Positions 8,140-17,515 are shown, counted from the first letter of the stretch. The stretch is DNA of 64,000 nucleotides from Pseudoalteromonas carrageenovora IAM 12662 (GCF_900239935.1 NZ_LT965929.1:62001-126000), one strand, 5' to 3'. Notes: a model not told the origin generated them from the letters alone. Translations and numbers: made by a program.

Positions 8140-10320
8140 TTAGCTTTGCTGTGATTTATATTTGATACGGTAGCTATGCAGTAATGGCTCGGTGTAACCA
8201 CTTGGTTGTTTTGCACCTTCTAAAACTAAAGCGAGAGCTGCTTGATAAGCAATGCTATTTTTAAGTGATAGCTCGTTACTTGCCATCGGTTTATAAGCGC
8301 TGTCGTGCTCGTTTTGGCCATCAACTACTTTAGCCATTTTAGCCATTGTTGACTCTATTTGAGCCTGCGTACATACCCCATGGTGAAGCCAATTAGCCAT
8401 ATGTTGGCTTGAAATACGCAGTGTAGCTCTGTCTTCCATTAAACCTACATGGTTTATATCGGGCACTTTTGAGCAGCCAATCCCTTGGTCTATCCAACGT
8501 ACAACATAACCTAAAATGCCTTGTGCATTGTTTTCAAGCTCACTTTGAATATCTTCTTTTGAGAGCGTTGTAACATTGTCCATTAATGGTGGCGTAAGTA
8601 AGTCGCTAAGGCTTGCTTGTGCACGTGTCGCTATGTTTTGTTGCTTGTTAAATACATTTACATCATGATAATGCATTGCATGTAAGGTCGCCGCCGTAGG
8701 GGAGGGTACCCATGCGGTATTGGCACCAGATTGCGGGTGCGCAAGTTTTTGCTCCATCATTAGTGCCATTTTATCTGGCATTGGCCACATGCCTTTACCT
8801 ATTTGTGCTTTGTGACTTAAGCCACAAGCAAGGCCAATATCTACGTTACGGTCTTCGTATGCTTGGATCCATGGCTGCTTTTTAATCTCAGCTTTTGGTA
8901 ATACAACTCCTGCATGCATTGAGGTATGAATTTCGTCTCCGGTTCTATCTAAAAAGCCGGTGTTAATAAATACAACACGCTCTTTAGCTCTATGTATACA
9001 GGCTTTTAAATTTGCAGAGGTGCGGCGCTCTTCATCCATAATGCCCATTTTAAGTGTATTTTTAGGTAAACCGAGTGCCTCTTCTACGTGGCTAAACAAT
9101 GTGTTGGTAAAGGCGACTTCGTCGGGGCCATGCATTTTTGGCTTTACAATATTTATACTTTGCGCGCTTGAGTTTTTAATGCCTGTTTTTTTGTTTAAGT
9201 CGTGCAGGGCTGCTGTGGCTGTAAACATTGCATCCATAATGCCTTCAAATACAGGCTGACCGTAAATATCAGAAATAGCCGGATTAGTCATTAAATGGCC
9301 TACATTACGTACAAACATCATACTACGGCCTTTTAAGGTCACTGTGCCACCATCAAGAGCTGTGTATGTTTTATCGCTTTGTAAGGTGCGCTCTACCGTT
9401 TTATTTCCTTTTTTAAATGACTCAGTTAAATTACCTTGCATAAGGCCTAACCAATTTTTATAAACTTGTACTTTATCCTCGGCATCAACTGCGGCTACAG
9501 AGTCTTCGCAATCCATTATGGTAGTGAGAGCGGCCTCGAGTACGACATCTTTTAAGCCAGCTTTATCGGCTTGGCCAATAGGGTGGTGATGGTCTATTTG
9601 TAGTTCTAAATGTAGGCCATTATTTTTTAATAAAATAACGCTTGGGTTTTGTGCTTCACCCTTAAAGCCAACAAGTTGTGAAGGGTTAGCAAGCGTTGTT
9701 TGCGAGCTGTCGCGAAGCGTTATAACTAGGCTGCCATTAACTACTGAGTAATTAGTGCTTTCAATGTGCGAACCATTACTTAGCGGTAATGCTTTATCTA
9801 AAAACTGGCGTGCATAAGCCATTACTTTAAAGCCGCGCACTGGGTTATATGTGCTGCCTTTTTCGGCGCCGTCTTCTTCACTTAGCACGTCTGTGCCGTA
9901 TAGAGCGTCGTATAATGAACCCCAACGAGCATTTGCTGCGTTAAGCGCAAAGCGTGCATTACTAACAGGCACAACTAATTGTGGGCCAGCTGTAAGTGCG
10001 ACTTCAGGCTCAACATTTTGAGTCTCAATACTAAAATTTTCAGGCTCTTTTACCAAGTAACCTATTTCTTGTAAAAAAGAGTGATATGCAGCGCTGTCCC
10101 ACGATTTATTTTTTAAGTGGTAGTCGTCTATTTGCTGCTGCAATTGCTCTCTTTTTTCAAGTAGTGCACGGTTTGTTGGCGTCAGTGTTTGCACTATATT
10201 TGCAAAGCTTTTCCAAAATTGCTGCTCTGATAAATGAGTACCTGGAAGTAGCTTTGTTTTAACAAAGTCAGCTAGCTGTGTATCTACGCTTAGCCCTGAG
10301 TGTGTGAGAGTGTGAGTCAT
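8140..10320 (-). CDS. glcB: Malate synthase G
   Basis: Condenses glyoxylate with acetyl-CoA to malate in the glyoxylate shunt; cytoplasmic. The start at 10320 gives MTHTLTHSGLSVDTQLADFV and 726 aa, the usual size for the G form (about 720). A longer in-frame reading from 10416 adds an unlikely N-terminus that crosses the promoter region. Visible family stretches include EDSVAAVDAEDKVQVYKNWL, the GRSMMFVRNVGHLMTNPA segment, MGIMDEERRTSANL and INTGFLDRTGDEIHTSMHAG. It is divergent from aceA, with 243 bases between the starts, so the two shunt enzymes probably share a regulatory region. Confidence 0.97.
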   Translation of the reverse strand: MTHTLTHSGLSVDTQLADFVKTKLLPGTHLSEQQFWKSFANIVQTLTPTNRALLEKREQLQQQIDDYHLKNKSWDSAAYHSFLQEIGYLVKEPENFSIETQNVEPEVALTAGPQLVVPVSNARFALNAANARWGSLYDALYGTDVLSEEDGAEKGSTYNPVRGFKVMAYARQFLDKALPLSNGSHIESTNYSVVNGSLVITLRDSSQTTLANPSQLVGFKGEAQNPSVILLKNNGLHLELQIDHHHPIGQADKAGLKDVVLEAALTTIMDCEDSVAAVDAEDKVQVYKNWLGLMQGNLTESFKKGNKTVERTLQSDKTYTALDGGTVTLKGRSMMFVRNVGHLMTNPAISDIYGQPVFEGIMDAMFTATAALHDLNKKTGIKNSSAQSINIVKPKMHGPDEVAFTNTLFSHVEEALGLPKNTLKMGIMDEERRTSANLKACIHRAKERVVFINTGFLDRTGDEIHTSMHAGVVLPKAEIKKQPWIQAYEDRNVDIGLACGLSHKAQIGKGMWPMPDKMALMMEQKLAHPQSGANTAWVPSPTAATLHAMHYHDVNVFNKQQNIATRAQASLSDLLTPPLMDNVTTLSKEDIQSELENNAQGILGYVVRWIDQGIGCSKVPDINHVGLMEDRATLRISSQHMANWLHHGVCTQAQIESTMAKMAKVVDGQNEHDSAYKPMASNELSLKNSIAYQAALALVLEGAKQPSGYTEPLLHSYRIKYKSQQS

Positions 10321-10563
10321 AATTACCTTCCTTAAACGGTGCCGTGTGTTGTTTTTATAAGTGTGTGTTAAACAAACAATACCGCATAAATACAGTGTTG
10401 AGTGCTTTTTGCTCATTCATAAAATATATAGCCGTAATAACAACTATAAATTTACTAAATCTAAAAAATGAGCCTAATGTTGAATTAAGCAAACGGAGCA
10501 CACACTCCTAGCCACTCTCACAACATTAAAATAATTTATAGACCCGTTCGAAGGATTTTTATT
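10321..10563. promoter_or_regulatory. Divergent promoter region of the glyoxylate shunt (glcB / aceA)
   Basis: 243 bases between the start codons of two functionally linked divergent genes. A GAAGGA ribosome site precedes aceA. I see no convincing long palindrome here; the shared location is the only evidence for joint control. Confidence 0.5.
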
Positions 10564-12165
10564 ATGACAACGTACACACACGAAACAGACACTCTAGCGA
10601 CCCTTTGCCAATCACAAGGTAATGCGTGGAAAGCAATTAACCCAGAGTATGCAAGCCGCATGCGTTTACAAAACCGCTTTCGTACTGGGATTGAAATTGC
10701 ACAATACACAGCCGACGTAATGCGTGAAGATATGGCTGCATACGATAAAGACACAAGCCAATACACACAGTCTTTAGGGTGCTGGCATGGTTTTACTGCG
10801 CAGCAGATGATGATGGCTATTAAGCGTCATCAAAAAACAACTAAACGCAGTTACGTTTACTTAAGTGGTTGGATGGTTGCAGCGCTTCGCTCTGCATTTG
10901 GCCCATTACCCGATCAAAGCATGCACGAGAAAACATCGGTACCTGCATTAATTGAAGAGATTTATACGTTTTTAAAACAAGCTGATGCACGTGAACTAGA
11001 CCATTTGTTTAACGATTTAGATGAAGCAAAAGCAAATGGTGGTGATGTACAAGCTGTGCTTGATAAAATCGATAACTTTGAAACCCATGTAGTGCCAATT
11101 ATTGCCGATATTGACGCTGGCTTTGGTAACGAAGAAGCAACCTACTTACTTGCTAAAAAAATGATTGAAGCCGGCGCGTGTGCCATTCAGATTGAAAACC
11201 AAGTGTCTGACGCTAAACAATGTGGCCACCAAGCGGGTAAAGTGACCGTACCGCATGAAGACTTTTTAGCAAAAATTAATGCTGTTCGTTACGCATTTTT
11301 AGAGCTAGGGATTGATAACGGTATTATTGTGGCACGTACCGACTCGTTAGGTGCAAGCCTTACACAAAAAGTGCCGGTATCTCAAACGCCTGGTGATTTA
11401 GCTAGCCAATACAACGCCTTTTTAGAAACTACACCTATTAATGGGGTAGATGACTTAAATGAAGGTGATACCGCAATGAAAATTAACGGTGAGCTTTGTA
11501 AACCAACTCGTCTTGAAAATGGTTTATACCAGTTCCGCGAAGGCACTGAAAAAGACCGCGTAGTACTTGATTGTATTACTAGCTTACAGTCGGGCGCTGA
11601 TTTACTGTGGATTGAAACAGAAAAACCACATGTTAAACAAATTGCAGAACTGGTAAATCGCGTTAAAGAGCAAGTACCTGATGCTAAGCTTGTATACAAT
11701 AACTCTCCTTCATTTAACTGGACGCTTAAGTTCCGCGAGCAAGTGTACCAAGAATGGCAAGAAGCTGGTCGTGACTTAAGTGCTTACCCAAGCTTAGGTG
11801 ACAACAAAGGTTTAATGGCACCAGAAATGGATGACACTGAGCTTGCTCAAGCAGCTGACTTGCTAGTACAAAACTTCCAGCGCGATGGCGCACGTGAAGC
11901 CGGTATTTTCCATCACTTAATCACATTACCTACGTATCATACTGCTGCACTAAGCACTGATATTTTATCTGAAGGTTACTTTGGTGACATGGGTATGCTG
12001 GCTTATGTACGTGATGTACAGCGCCAAGAAATTCGCCGTGAGCAGGCGTCAGTTAAGCATCAGGATCTTGCTGGTTCTAACATTGGCGATACTCACAAAG
12101 AGTACTTTTCGGGTGATAATGCACTTAAAGCAGGTGGTGAAGATAACACCATGAACCAATTTTAA
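10564..12165 (+). CDS. aceA: Isocitrate lyase (long form)
   Basis: Splits isocitrate into succinate and glyoxylate, 533 aa. This is the long isocitrate lyase class found in Pseudomonas and marine gammaproteobacteria, compared with about 434 aa in E. coli. The catalytic loop is KQCGHQAGK near residues 218-226, where the enterobacterial form has KKCGH. The metal and substrate segments ADIDAGFGNEEA near 181, VARTDSLGA near 258 and YNNSPSFNW near 378 are present. It is divergent from glcB and followed by a small terminator at 12191. Confidence 0.97.
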   Translation: MTTYTHETDTLATLCQSQGNAWKAINPEYASRMRLQNRFRTGIEIAQYTADVMREDMAAYDKDTSQYTQSLGCWHGFTAQQMMMAIKRHQKTTKRSYVYLSGWMVAALRSAFGPLPDQSMHEKTSVPALIEEIYTFLKQADARELDHLFNDLDEAKANGGDVQAVLDKIDNFETHVVPIIADIDAGFGNEEATYLLAKKMIEAGACAIQIENQVSDAKQCGHQAGKVTVPHEDFLAKINAVRYAFLELGIDNGIIVARTDSLGASLTQKVPVSQTPGDLASQYNAFLETTPINGVDDLNEGDTAMKINGELCKPTRLENGLYQFREGTEKDRVVLDCITSLQSGADLLWIETEKPHVKQIAELVNRVKEQVPDAKLVYNNSPSFNWTLKFREQVYQEWQEAGRDLSAYPSLGDNKGLMAPEMDDTELAQAADLLVQNFQRDGAREAGIFHHLITLPTYHTAALSTDILSEGYFGDMGMLAYVRDVQRQEIRREQASVKHQDLAGSNIGDTHKEYFSGDNALKAGGEDNTMNQF

Positions 12166-12190
12166 ATTCCTAACTAGATAGTGTTACTCA

Positions 12191-12212
12191 AGGGCCGGTA
12201 GGCCCTTTTTTA
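12191..12212 (+). terminator. Terminator of aceA
   Basis: AGGGCC and GGCCCT enclose a 4-base loop and are followed by a run of T, 25 bases past the aceA stop. Confidence 0.8.
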
Positions 12213-12248
12213 TTATTTTAAATAAAGTTACGTCACTGACGTACAGCT

Positions 12249-12331
12249 ACAGATCATACTTTAACTAACCAAATTATTTTGGATCACGATTTAACTATCT
12301 GAGTAAATTTACAGATCAGAGTTTAACTAAC
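12249..12331. repeat. Three direct repeats GATCANRNTTTAACTAWC
   Basis: Copies begin at 12252, 12282 and 12314, a spacing of 30 and 32 bases or about three helical turns. They lie between two convergent genes, outside any coding sequence. They share the TTWACTAAC core with the second repeat block at 12446-12579. Confidence 0.6.
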
Positions 12332-12445
12332 ACGGTGTAAAACACATTTTTAACGCTAATTTTTACCGTAAAGGACCTTTGTTGGGCATTAAAAAGCCGA
12401 TAAGTTACTAATTTTAGATTTATGGAAAGACTAAATGTGTTTTAT

Positions 12446-12579
12446 AAACCGATTTTTTACTAACTTCTCGTTGCTATAAAACAAAATTTTACTAACTGAG
12501 AGGTTATAAACAGTGGCTCAAACCGCTTTTTTACTAACTCAAACTAGTTAAAATAGTATAAACCGAAATTTTACTAACT
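12446..12579. repeat. Four direct repeats, consensus AAACCGNNNTTTTACTAACT
   Basis: Units end at 12465, 12497, 12539 and 12579, so spacing is 32, 42 and 40 bases, close to three, four and four helical turns. All four have the identical core TTTTACTAACT; three of four have AAACCG upstream of it. A looser TTACTAAT occurs at 12405. The block lies between the aceA terminator and the terminator shared with the S9 peptidase, with no open reading frame of note. Confidence 0.65.
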
Positions 12580-12617
12580 GAAGTTTTAGCTAAGTCCGAT
12601 ATTTGTCTGCCATAAAA

Positions 12618-12636
12618 CTGTAAAGGGGGTTTACAG
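12618..12636. promoter_or_regulatory. Palindrome CTGTAAA-five G-TTTACAG
   Basis: Seven-base perfect arms around five G, at the right end of the direct-repeat block. It is the same word as at 3052 and 14858. Confidence 0.4.
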
Positions 12637-12660
12637 TTTGAATGCTACAGCAGTAAATTT

Positions 12661-12690
12661 AAAAGCCACTTATTTAAAGTGGCTTTTATT
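12661..12690. terminator. Terminator between aceA and the S9 peptidase
   Basis: AAAAGCCACTT (12661-12671) pairs with AAGTGGCTTTT (12677-12687). Placed 32 bases beyond the S9 peptidase stop, it most likely ends that leftward transcript. Confidence 0.7.
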
Positions 12691-12721
12691 TGAACTATAG
12701 ATTTATTATTTTGAAATTAGG

Positions 12722-14752
12722 TTATTTAGTATGCTTATCAAACCACCATTGAATGTAAGCTACTTTGGTCATTAAGTTAGATGGGCGGGTAGTAATACCG
12801 TGAGACGCATTAGGAATACGCACCATGGCTGTATCAACACCCTGTAGTTTTAACGCTTGATAAAACTGCTCAGTTTCTGATATTGGTGTACGGTAGTCAG
12901 ATTCTCCAGTAAGCAGCATGGTTGGTGTAGTTACATTACCTACATAGCTTATTGGTGAGCGCTTCATGTAGTGCTCAATGTGATCCCACGGTTTACCCGG
13001 AAACCAGTAATCGGCAAAAAATGGATAAAAGTCAGCAGTTAGTACAAAGCTGATCCAATTAATAACGGGTTTAGCAACCACCGCTGCTGCAAAGCGGTCA
13101 GTGTGGCCTACAATCCATGCTGTTAGTACACCACCGCCGGAGCCACCTGTTACAAATAACTTAGACTCATCTATAAAGCCTTTTTCTATTACTGCATCAA
13201 CGCCGGTCATTAAATCATCAAAGTCGTTGCTTGGGTAATTATGGTGTATGGTTTGAGCAAATTCTTTACCGTATGAATCACTCCCACGAGGGTTCATATA
13301 TAAAACTACATTACCTTTGGCGGCGAATAACTGTACTTCAGCACTAAAATGAGGACCATAATTAGCAACCGGCCCGCCGTGTATTTCTAGTATTAGTGGG
13401 TATTTTTTACTGCTATCAAACTCAGGCGGGTACGCAATCCAGCCCTGAATAGGCAGCTCATCGTAGCTTGATTTAACCCATATTTCTTCAACTTTAGCTA
13501 ATTGCTTGGTATCGAGTGCATCGGCATTTAGGTTTGTTAAACGCTCAGCTTTACCTCGTTTAACGCTAGCTATATCTGCTGGGCGTTGAGTATCTCCCAA
13601 CGTAAAAGCGACATCACCATCTTCACTCACATCAAAGTCGCCACCCGAATAAGGGCGACCAAAAGCAACGCTGCCAATTTGCTCAGTGATTACTTTACGT
13701 TTACCGCTTCGAGGTTGATAGGCAAGGGCGGTTTGGCCTTTATCGGCATAGCTAAAGTACACACCTTTTGAGTTAGCACTCCATTTAATTTTCCCAACGC
13801 TTCTATCAAAATTAGGGGTTAAACTTTTTGTATCACCCGTTTTTAAATCACGAATATAAAGCTGGGTATTTTCGTAATTAGTGCGTTTGTCATCGTAACC
13901 TGTGTACGCTAAATAACGACCGTCGGGAGAGATTTTAGGTTGCTGATCAGGGCCATTTCTATCAGTTATTGGCTCAATAGCTAAGGTATTTAAATTAAGT
14001 TTATACACTTCGCTATTGGTTGGTTTAAGTAAGTTTTGCTCGTGTCTGTTTGCTGAAAAATAAAGTGATTTCCCATCTTTACTAAAACTAACATCGCCAG
14101 CGTTATCAAATTCATCATTTGTGAGTTGCTGTGCATTCCCACCGTTGGCATCTATGGCAAAAAGCTGGCTAAATCCTTTTTGCGTATAACCGCCACCATC
14201 TGCTCGGTAGTAAACATCGTCAATAAATTTTGCTGGCTCTGCCCACGTTGCACCTTTTGGCTTTCCCGGTAAGCTTACTGGCGCCGAAGAGTTGCTTGGA
14301 ACAAACATGCTAAAAACAAGCTGGCTTGAATCTGGGCTCCACGAAATAGCACGAGGGGAGCTTGTTAAGTTACTAATTTTTGCTATTGCACCGGTTTTTA
14401 GCCACTTCATATAAATTTGGCTACTGCCATCGCGGGTAGATATAAAAGCAAGGCGCTGACCATCTGGAGAAAGCACTGGCGAGTAATCCATATGCACGCC
14501 AGAAGTTAATGGCTGCAATTGCTTAGTTTTATAATCAACAGACCAAATATTACCTATTTTACGGTCGGTTTTTATATCCATACGGTTACGAACAAAATAA
14601 ACCGTTTTACCGTCTTCGGTCATATCTATTTGATTGGCGTATTCTAAATTGAATACGTCTTGTAATTGCAGTGTATTTGTTTCAGCGTAGGCTAAATTAC
14701 TGCATCCTAAAACGAGGCTACTGCCAAAACTAAGCGCTAAAAACTTTTTCAT
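12722..14752 (-). CDS. S9-family peptidase (prolyl oligopeptidase type), exported
   Basis: A 676-residue serine peptidase. The N-terminus is a signal sequence, and LVLGC near residue 17 could also be a lipobox, so it may be an envelope lipoprotein. Residues about 40-400 contain repeated SPDG/SWSPDS beta-propeller strands of the TolB/DPP type. The C-terminal alpha/beta hydrolase domain has the nucleophile in GGSGGG (Ser about 538), the acid in GESDYRTP and the histidine in NASHGI. It probably trims oligopeptides in the periplasm. The gene stands alone on its strand and carries the TGTAAA-five C-TTTACA palindrome about 107 bases upstream of its start. Confidence 0.93.
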   Translation of the reverse strand: MKKFLALSFGSSLVLGCSNLAYAETNTLQLQDVFNLEYANQIDMTEDGKTVYFVRNRMDIKTDRKIGNIWSVDYKTKQLQPLTSGVHMDYSPVLSPDGQRLAFISTRDGSSQIYMKWLKTGAIAKISNLTSSPRAISWSPDSSQLVFSMFVPSNSSAPVSLPGKPKGATWAEPAKFIDDVYYRADGGGYTQKGFSQLFAIDANGGNAQQLTNDEFDNAGDVSFSKDGKSLYFSANRHEQNLLKPTNSEVYKLNLNTLAIEPITDRNGPDQQPKISPDGRYLAYTGYDDKRTNYENTQLYIRDLKTGDTKSLTPNFDRSVGKIKWSANSKGVYFSYADKGQTALAYQPRSGKRKVITEQIGSVAFGRPYSGGDFDVSEDGDVAFTLGDTQRPADIASVKRGKAERLTNLNADALDTKQLAKVEEIWVKSSYDELPIQGWIAYPPEFDSSKKYPLILEIHGGPVANYGPHFSAEVQLFAAKGNVVLYMNPRGSDSYGKEFAQTIHHNYPSNDFDDLMTGVDAVIEKGFIDESKLFVTGGSGGGVLTAWIVGHTDRFAAAVVAKPVINWISFVLTADFYPFFADYWFPGKPWDHIEHYMKRSPISYVGNVTTPTMLLTGESDYRTPISETEQFYQALKLQGVDTAMVRIPNASHGITTRPSNLMTKVAYIQWWFDKHTK

Positions 14753-14857
14753 TTGTGATCCCTGTTGTGATTTTTATCATTCTAAATGTATTTATATGAT
14801 AGCTTTTCAGGGATTAAAAGGGAGATGCGGTGAAGCTCTTATAAAACTCTATGAGTT

Positions 14858-14882
14858 AAGCTGTAAAGGGGGTTTACAGCTT
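14858..14882. promoter_or_regulatory. Palindrome with 10-base perfect arms upstream of the S9 peptidase
   Basis: Arms AAGCTGTAAA (14858-14867) and TTTACAGCTT (14873-14882) enclose five G. It lies between the stop of pxpA and the start of the S9 peptidase, about 107 bases upstream of the latter. It is the longest and most perfect of the four copies of this word in the window. It could also form a terminator-like hairpin, but it has no T tail. Confidence 0.5.
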
Positions 14883-14904
14883 CAATTAAAGGTAATGTAA
14901 AGAC

Positions 14905-15639
14905 TTAGTCAGCTGATTCGCACAGTGCTTTAATATCTTTAATAAGCGCTATACCGTCTGCATTGTCGCCATGTACACATAAGCTATGTGCGTTGAGCGT
15001 TAGTTTTTTATCCGAGCGAGTTGTTACGCTACCATCAGATAAAAGCTGAGTTACTTGCTCTAGTAATGCTGTTTTATTGTGAACGCTGCCTTCAAGCGTT
15101 CGTGATACTAAATGTCCGTCATCGGTGTATTGCCTATCTGCAAAGGCCTCTAGTATTAACTCAACGCCTAAACTTTTAGCTATTTTAGTGTGCTTATCGG
15201 CATTTTTAGTAGCTAAAATCATTAATTTTAATTTGCTAGGGTAGTTGGCAATAGCATTTATAACCGTTTGTAACATTTGCTCATCAGCCATCATGTCGTT
15301 ATAAAGTGCGCCATGTGGTTTAACGTAGCTAAGCGTTAAACCTTGCACTTTTGCCATCCCTTCAAGAGCCGCTATTTGATAATGCAGGCAATTAGTAAGT
15401 TCTACTTCACTAAGGTTCATTGAGCGCCTCCCAAAACCCTGTAAATCAGGGTAGCTAGGGTGAGCACCAATTTGTACCTTATGCTGCTTAGCAAGTTTAA
15501 GAGTTTTAGCTATTACATCAGCGTCACCTGCATGAAAACCGCAGGCAATGTTAGCCATATTAATATGCGGCATTACATCGTCATCTAAGCCCATGTTCCA
15601 TGAGCCAAAACTTTCGCCTAAATCGCAATTTAGTTTCAT
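14905..15639 (-). CDS. pxpA: 5-oxoprolinase subunit A (LamB/YcsF family)
   Basis: Part of the ATP-dependent 5-oxoprolinase (PxpABC) that opens pyroglutamate, 244 aa from the ATG at 15639. The family N-terminus MKLNCDLGESFG is followed by NIACGFHAGD, GAHPSYPDLQGFGRR, YVKPHGALYN and CVHGDN. A longer in-frame reading to 15702 only runs back into the preceding gene. The start lies one base after the stop of the GH3 gene, so the two are co-transcribed. PxpB and PxpC are not in this window, which means the complete enzyme needs genes elsewhere. The GH3 partner suggests recycling of cell-wall or peptide breakdown products. Confidence 0.93.
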   Translation of the reverse strand: MKLNCDLGESFGSWNMGLDDDVMPHINMANIACGFHAGDADVIAKTLKLAKQHKVQIGAHPSYPDLQGFGRRSMNLSEVELTNCLHYQIAALEGMAKVQGLTLSYVKPHGALYNDMMADEQMLQTVINAIANYPSKLKLMILATKNADKHTKIAKSLGVELILEAFADRQYTDDGHLVSRTLEGSVHNKTALLEQVTQLLSDGSVTTRSDKKLTLNAHSLCVHGDNADGIALIKDIKALCESAD

Positions 15640-15640
15640 G

Positions 15641-17515
15641 TTAGTGCGCCTTTTGCGGTTTAATTGTGACAGGTAAAACGCCATTTGCTTGCTCTTTACC
15701 AAGCAATACTTTTGCTAACGCTGTAAAAGCGGGGCCAGAAACCCTCTCGTCCTCATCTATATCAATATTGTACGCGTATGATGCAAGTACTGCCTGAGCA
15801 TATTCACCATACGTAGCAATATCGTAAGGCGCTCTTAAACTGATAAACACGGTGCTTTTATTACTTTGCTTAGCCATTTTTAATAATGATTCAAGCGCTT
15901 GAGGTTGCTGTGCAGTACTAAGAGCAAAATTAGGGTCATCTTTTAAATCGTCCATTCCGCCAATTTCTACTGCACTTTGATTAGGTGTAGCATTTGCGGC
16001 AATAACTACATCAGCAGATTTTATTTGCCTGCCAGCTTGTTCGGGATCAAATCCTTGTAAGCTAGAACAAGTATAGGTAAATACTTGCTCGCTGATAGTT
16101 TCAATTGCTTGCTGCATTGCCATACATTTGCGCGTGTCGGGCATAATAATATGCAAACGCTGTGCGTTTTTTAGTTTTAGTGGCAAGGTGTTATCAGTAT
16201 TTTTTACTTGCGTAATTGCCTCTACGGCAAGATCTGCTTCTATTGCGCGGTGAGCTGTGCTGCCAATAATCTGCTTTGCATTAATAAGCGCGGGAATAGG
16301 ATCAAAATTAGTGCTTAATCTAAATTTATTTTTAAGAGAGGTAATACGCTTCGCAGATTGTGCTATTTCGTGTTCATCGAGCTGTTTTGACTTTACAGCC
16401 GCGACAAGCTCTTTAATTAGCTCATCTAATTTGTTTAGATCATCGGGTGTTCTTATTTCTATAGGCATAAGTGCTATATCAACACCTGCCGCAAAGGTAT
16501 TTATAACCGCTTGAGTTGGCGTAAAAAAGTGGCTAATACCCGCCATGTCAAGCGCATCTGTAACTACGACTCCTTGATAGTTAAGCTCGTCTCGCAAAAT
16601 ATCTGTAATGATAGTTCGTGACATAGTGGCGGGTTTAATCATGGTTTTACCATCAACGCTTACAAAGGTGCTGCTATCGAGTTGCGGGTATTGAATATGT
16701 GCTGTCATTATCATGCCAGGATTTTGCTTAGCAATAATATGTTTAAACGGCGCTAGATCTTGCTCGTTAATAACCTCTTTTGAATGGTTTACTTGAGGTA
16801 GCCCTGTATGGCTATCGACACTTGTATCACCATGCCCAGGAAAGTGCTTTAAAGAGGTAATAACACCATTACTTTCAAAACCAGCAACTTGAGCTGCACC
16901 TAGTTTGCCAACCAGTGTAGGATTTTCACCAAAGGAGCGAACATTTATCACAGGGTTGTCTGGATTCATATTTACATCAACAGTAGGCGCGTAGTTAACA
17001 TTAACCCCTAATGATAAAAGCTCTTTTGCTATCACTGTTGCCGTTTTTGTTGCGTATTCAATACCGTGCTTTTTATAGGTTGCGCCAATCGACATATTAC
17101 CTGTAAAGGAGGTGGCTACATCACGGGGTAAACGCGCTACACGTCCGCCTTCTTGATCTATTGATATAAATAGCGGCAACTTACTGCTTGATTTGCTTGC
17201 AGCAGTTTGTAGCTGTGTATTAAGCGTAATTGTTTGCTCAATTGATTGTGTATTTTCAGAAAATAAAATAACACCACCAATATTGTGTTTTGTTATTACG
17301 TTAGCAAGCTCGCTTGGCAAACTGGTCATTGGGGTACGGCATTGCTTGCTTGATCCTTGCTCACAGTAGTAGCGAAAGTCGAGTATTAACTTTTGGCCAA
17401 GTTGCTGTTCAAGAGAAAGTGCTGATTTAGCAAAAGAAGATTGTAATGGCATTAAGCACCCAGATAAAAAAACAAGAGACGATACAACATACTTATTTAG
17501 CAAAATATTCTCCAA
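15641..17515 (-). CDS. GH3-family beta-N-acetylhexosaminidase-like lipoprotein
   Basis: A glycoside hydrolase family 3 enzyme of the NagZ-like branch, 624 aa. The N-terminus has a lipobox LSGC near residue 20, suggesting attachment to a membrane facing the periplasm. Motifs are SIDQEGGRVARLP near 117, NYAPTVDVN near 176, KHFPGHGDTSVDSHTG near 220 (the catalytic histidine motif of NagZ) and VVTDALDMAGI near 325, with the nucleophile Asp in VTDA. The C-terminal 220 residues form a second domain that the short NagZ enzymes lack. Function is probably removal of GlcNAc from muropeptides or chitooligosaccharides. It is tightly coupled to pxpA. Confidence 0.9.
   Translation of the reverse strand: MENILLNKYVVSSLVFLSGCLMPLQSSFAKSALSLEQQLGQKLILDFRYYCEQGSSKQCRTPMTSLPSELANVITKHNIGGVILFSENTQSIEQTITLNTQLQTAASKSSSKLPLFISIDQEGGRVARLPRDVATSFTGNMSIGATYKKHGIEYATKTATVIAKELLSLGVNVNYAPTVDVNMNPDNPVINVRSFGENPTLVGKLGAAQVAGFESNGVITSLKHFPGHGDTSVDSHTGLPQVNHSKEVINEQDLAPFKHIIAKQNPGMIMTAHIQYPQLDSSTFVSVDGKTMIKPATMSRTIITDILRDELNYQGVVVTDALDMAGISHFFTPTQAVINTFAAGVDIALMPIEIRTPDDLNKLDELIKELVAAVKSKQLDEHEIAQSAKRITSLKNKFRLSTNFDPIPALINAKQIIGSTAHRAIEADLAVEAITQVKNTDNTLPLKLKNAQRLHIIMPDTRKCMAMQQAIETISEQVFTYTCSSLQGFDPEQAGRQIKSADVVIAANATPNQSAVEIGGMDDLKDDPNFALSTAQQPQALESLLKMAKQSNKSTVFISLRAPYDIATYGEYAQAVLASYAYNIDIDEDERVSGPAFTALAKVLLGKEQANGVLPVTIKPQKAH

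Noticed and set aside
12249..12579. CRISPR array between aceA and the S9 peptidase
   Set aside because: The repeated words are short and variable, with spacers of about 10 to 20 bases, too short and irregular for CRISPR.
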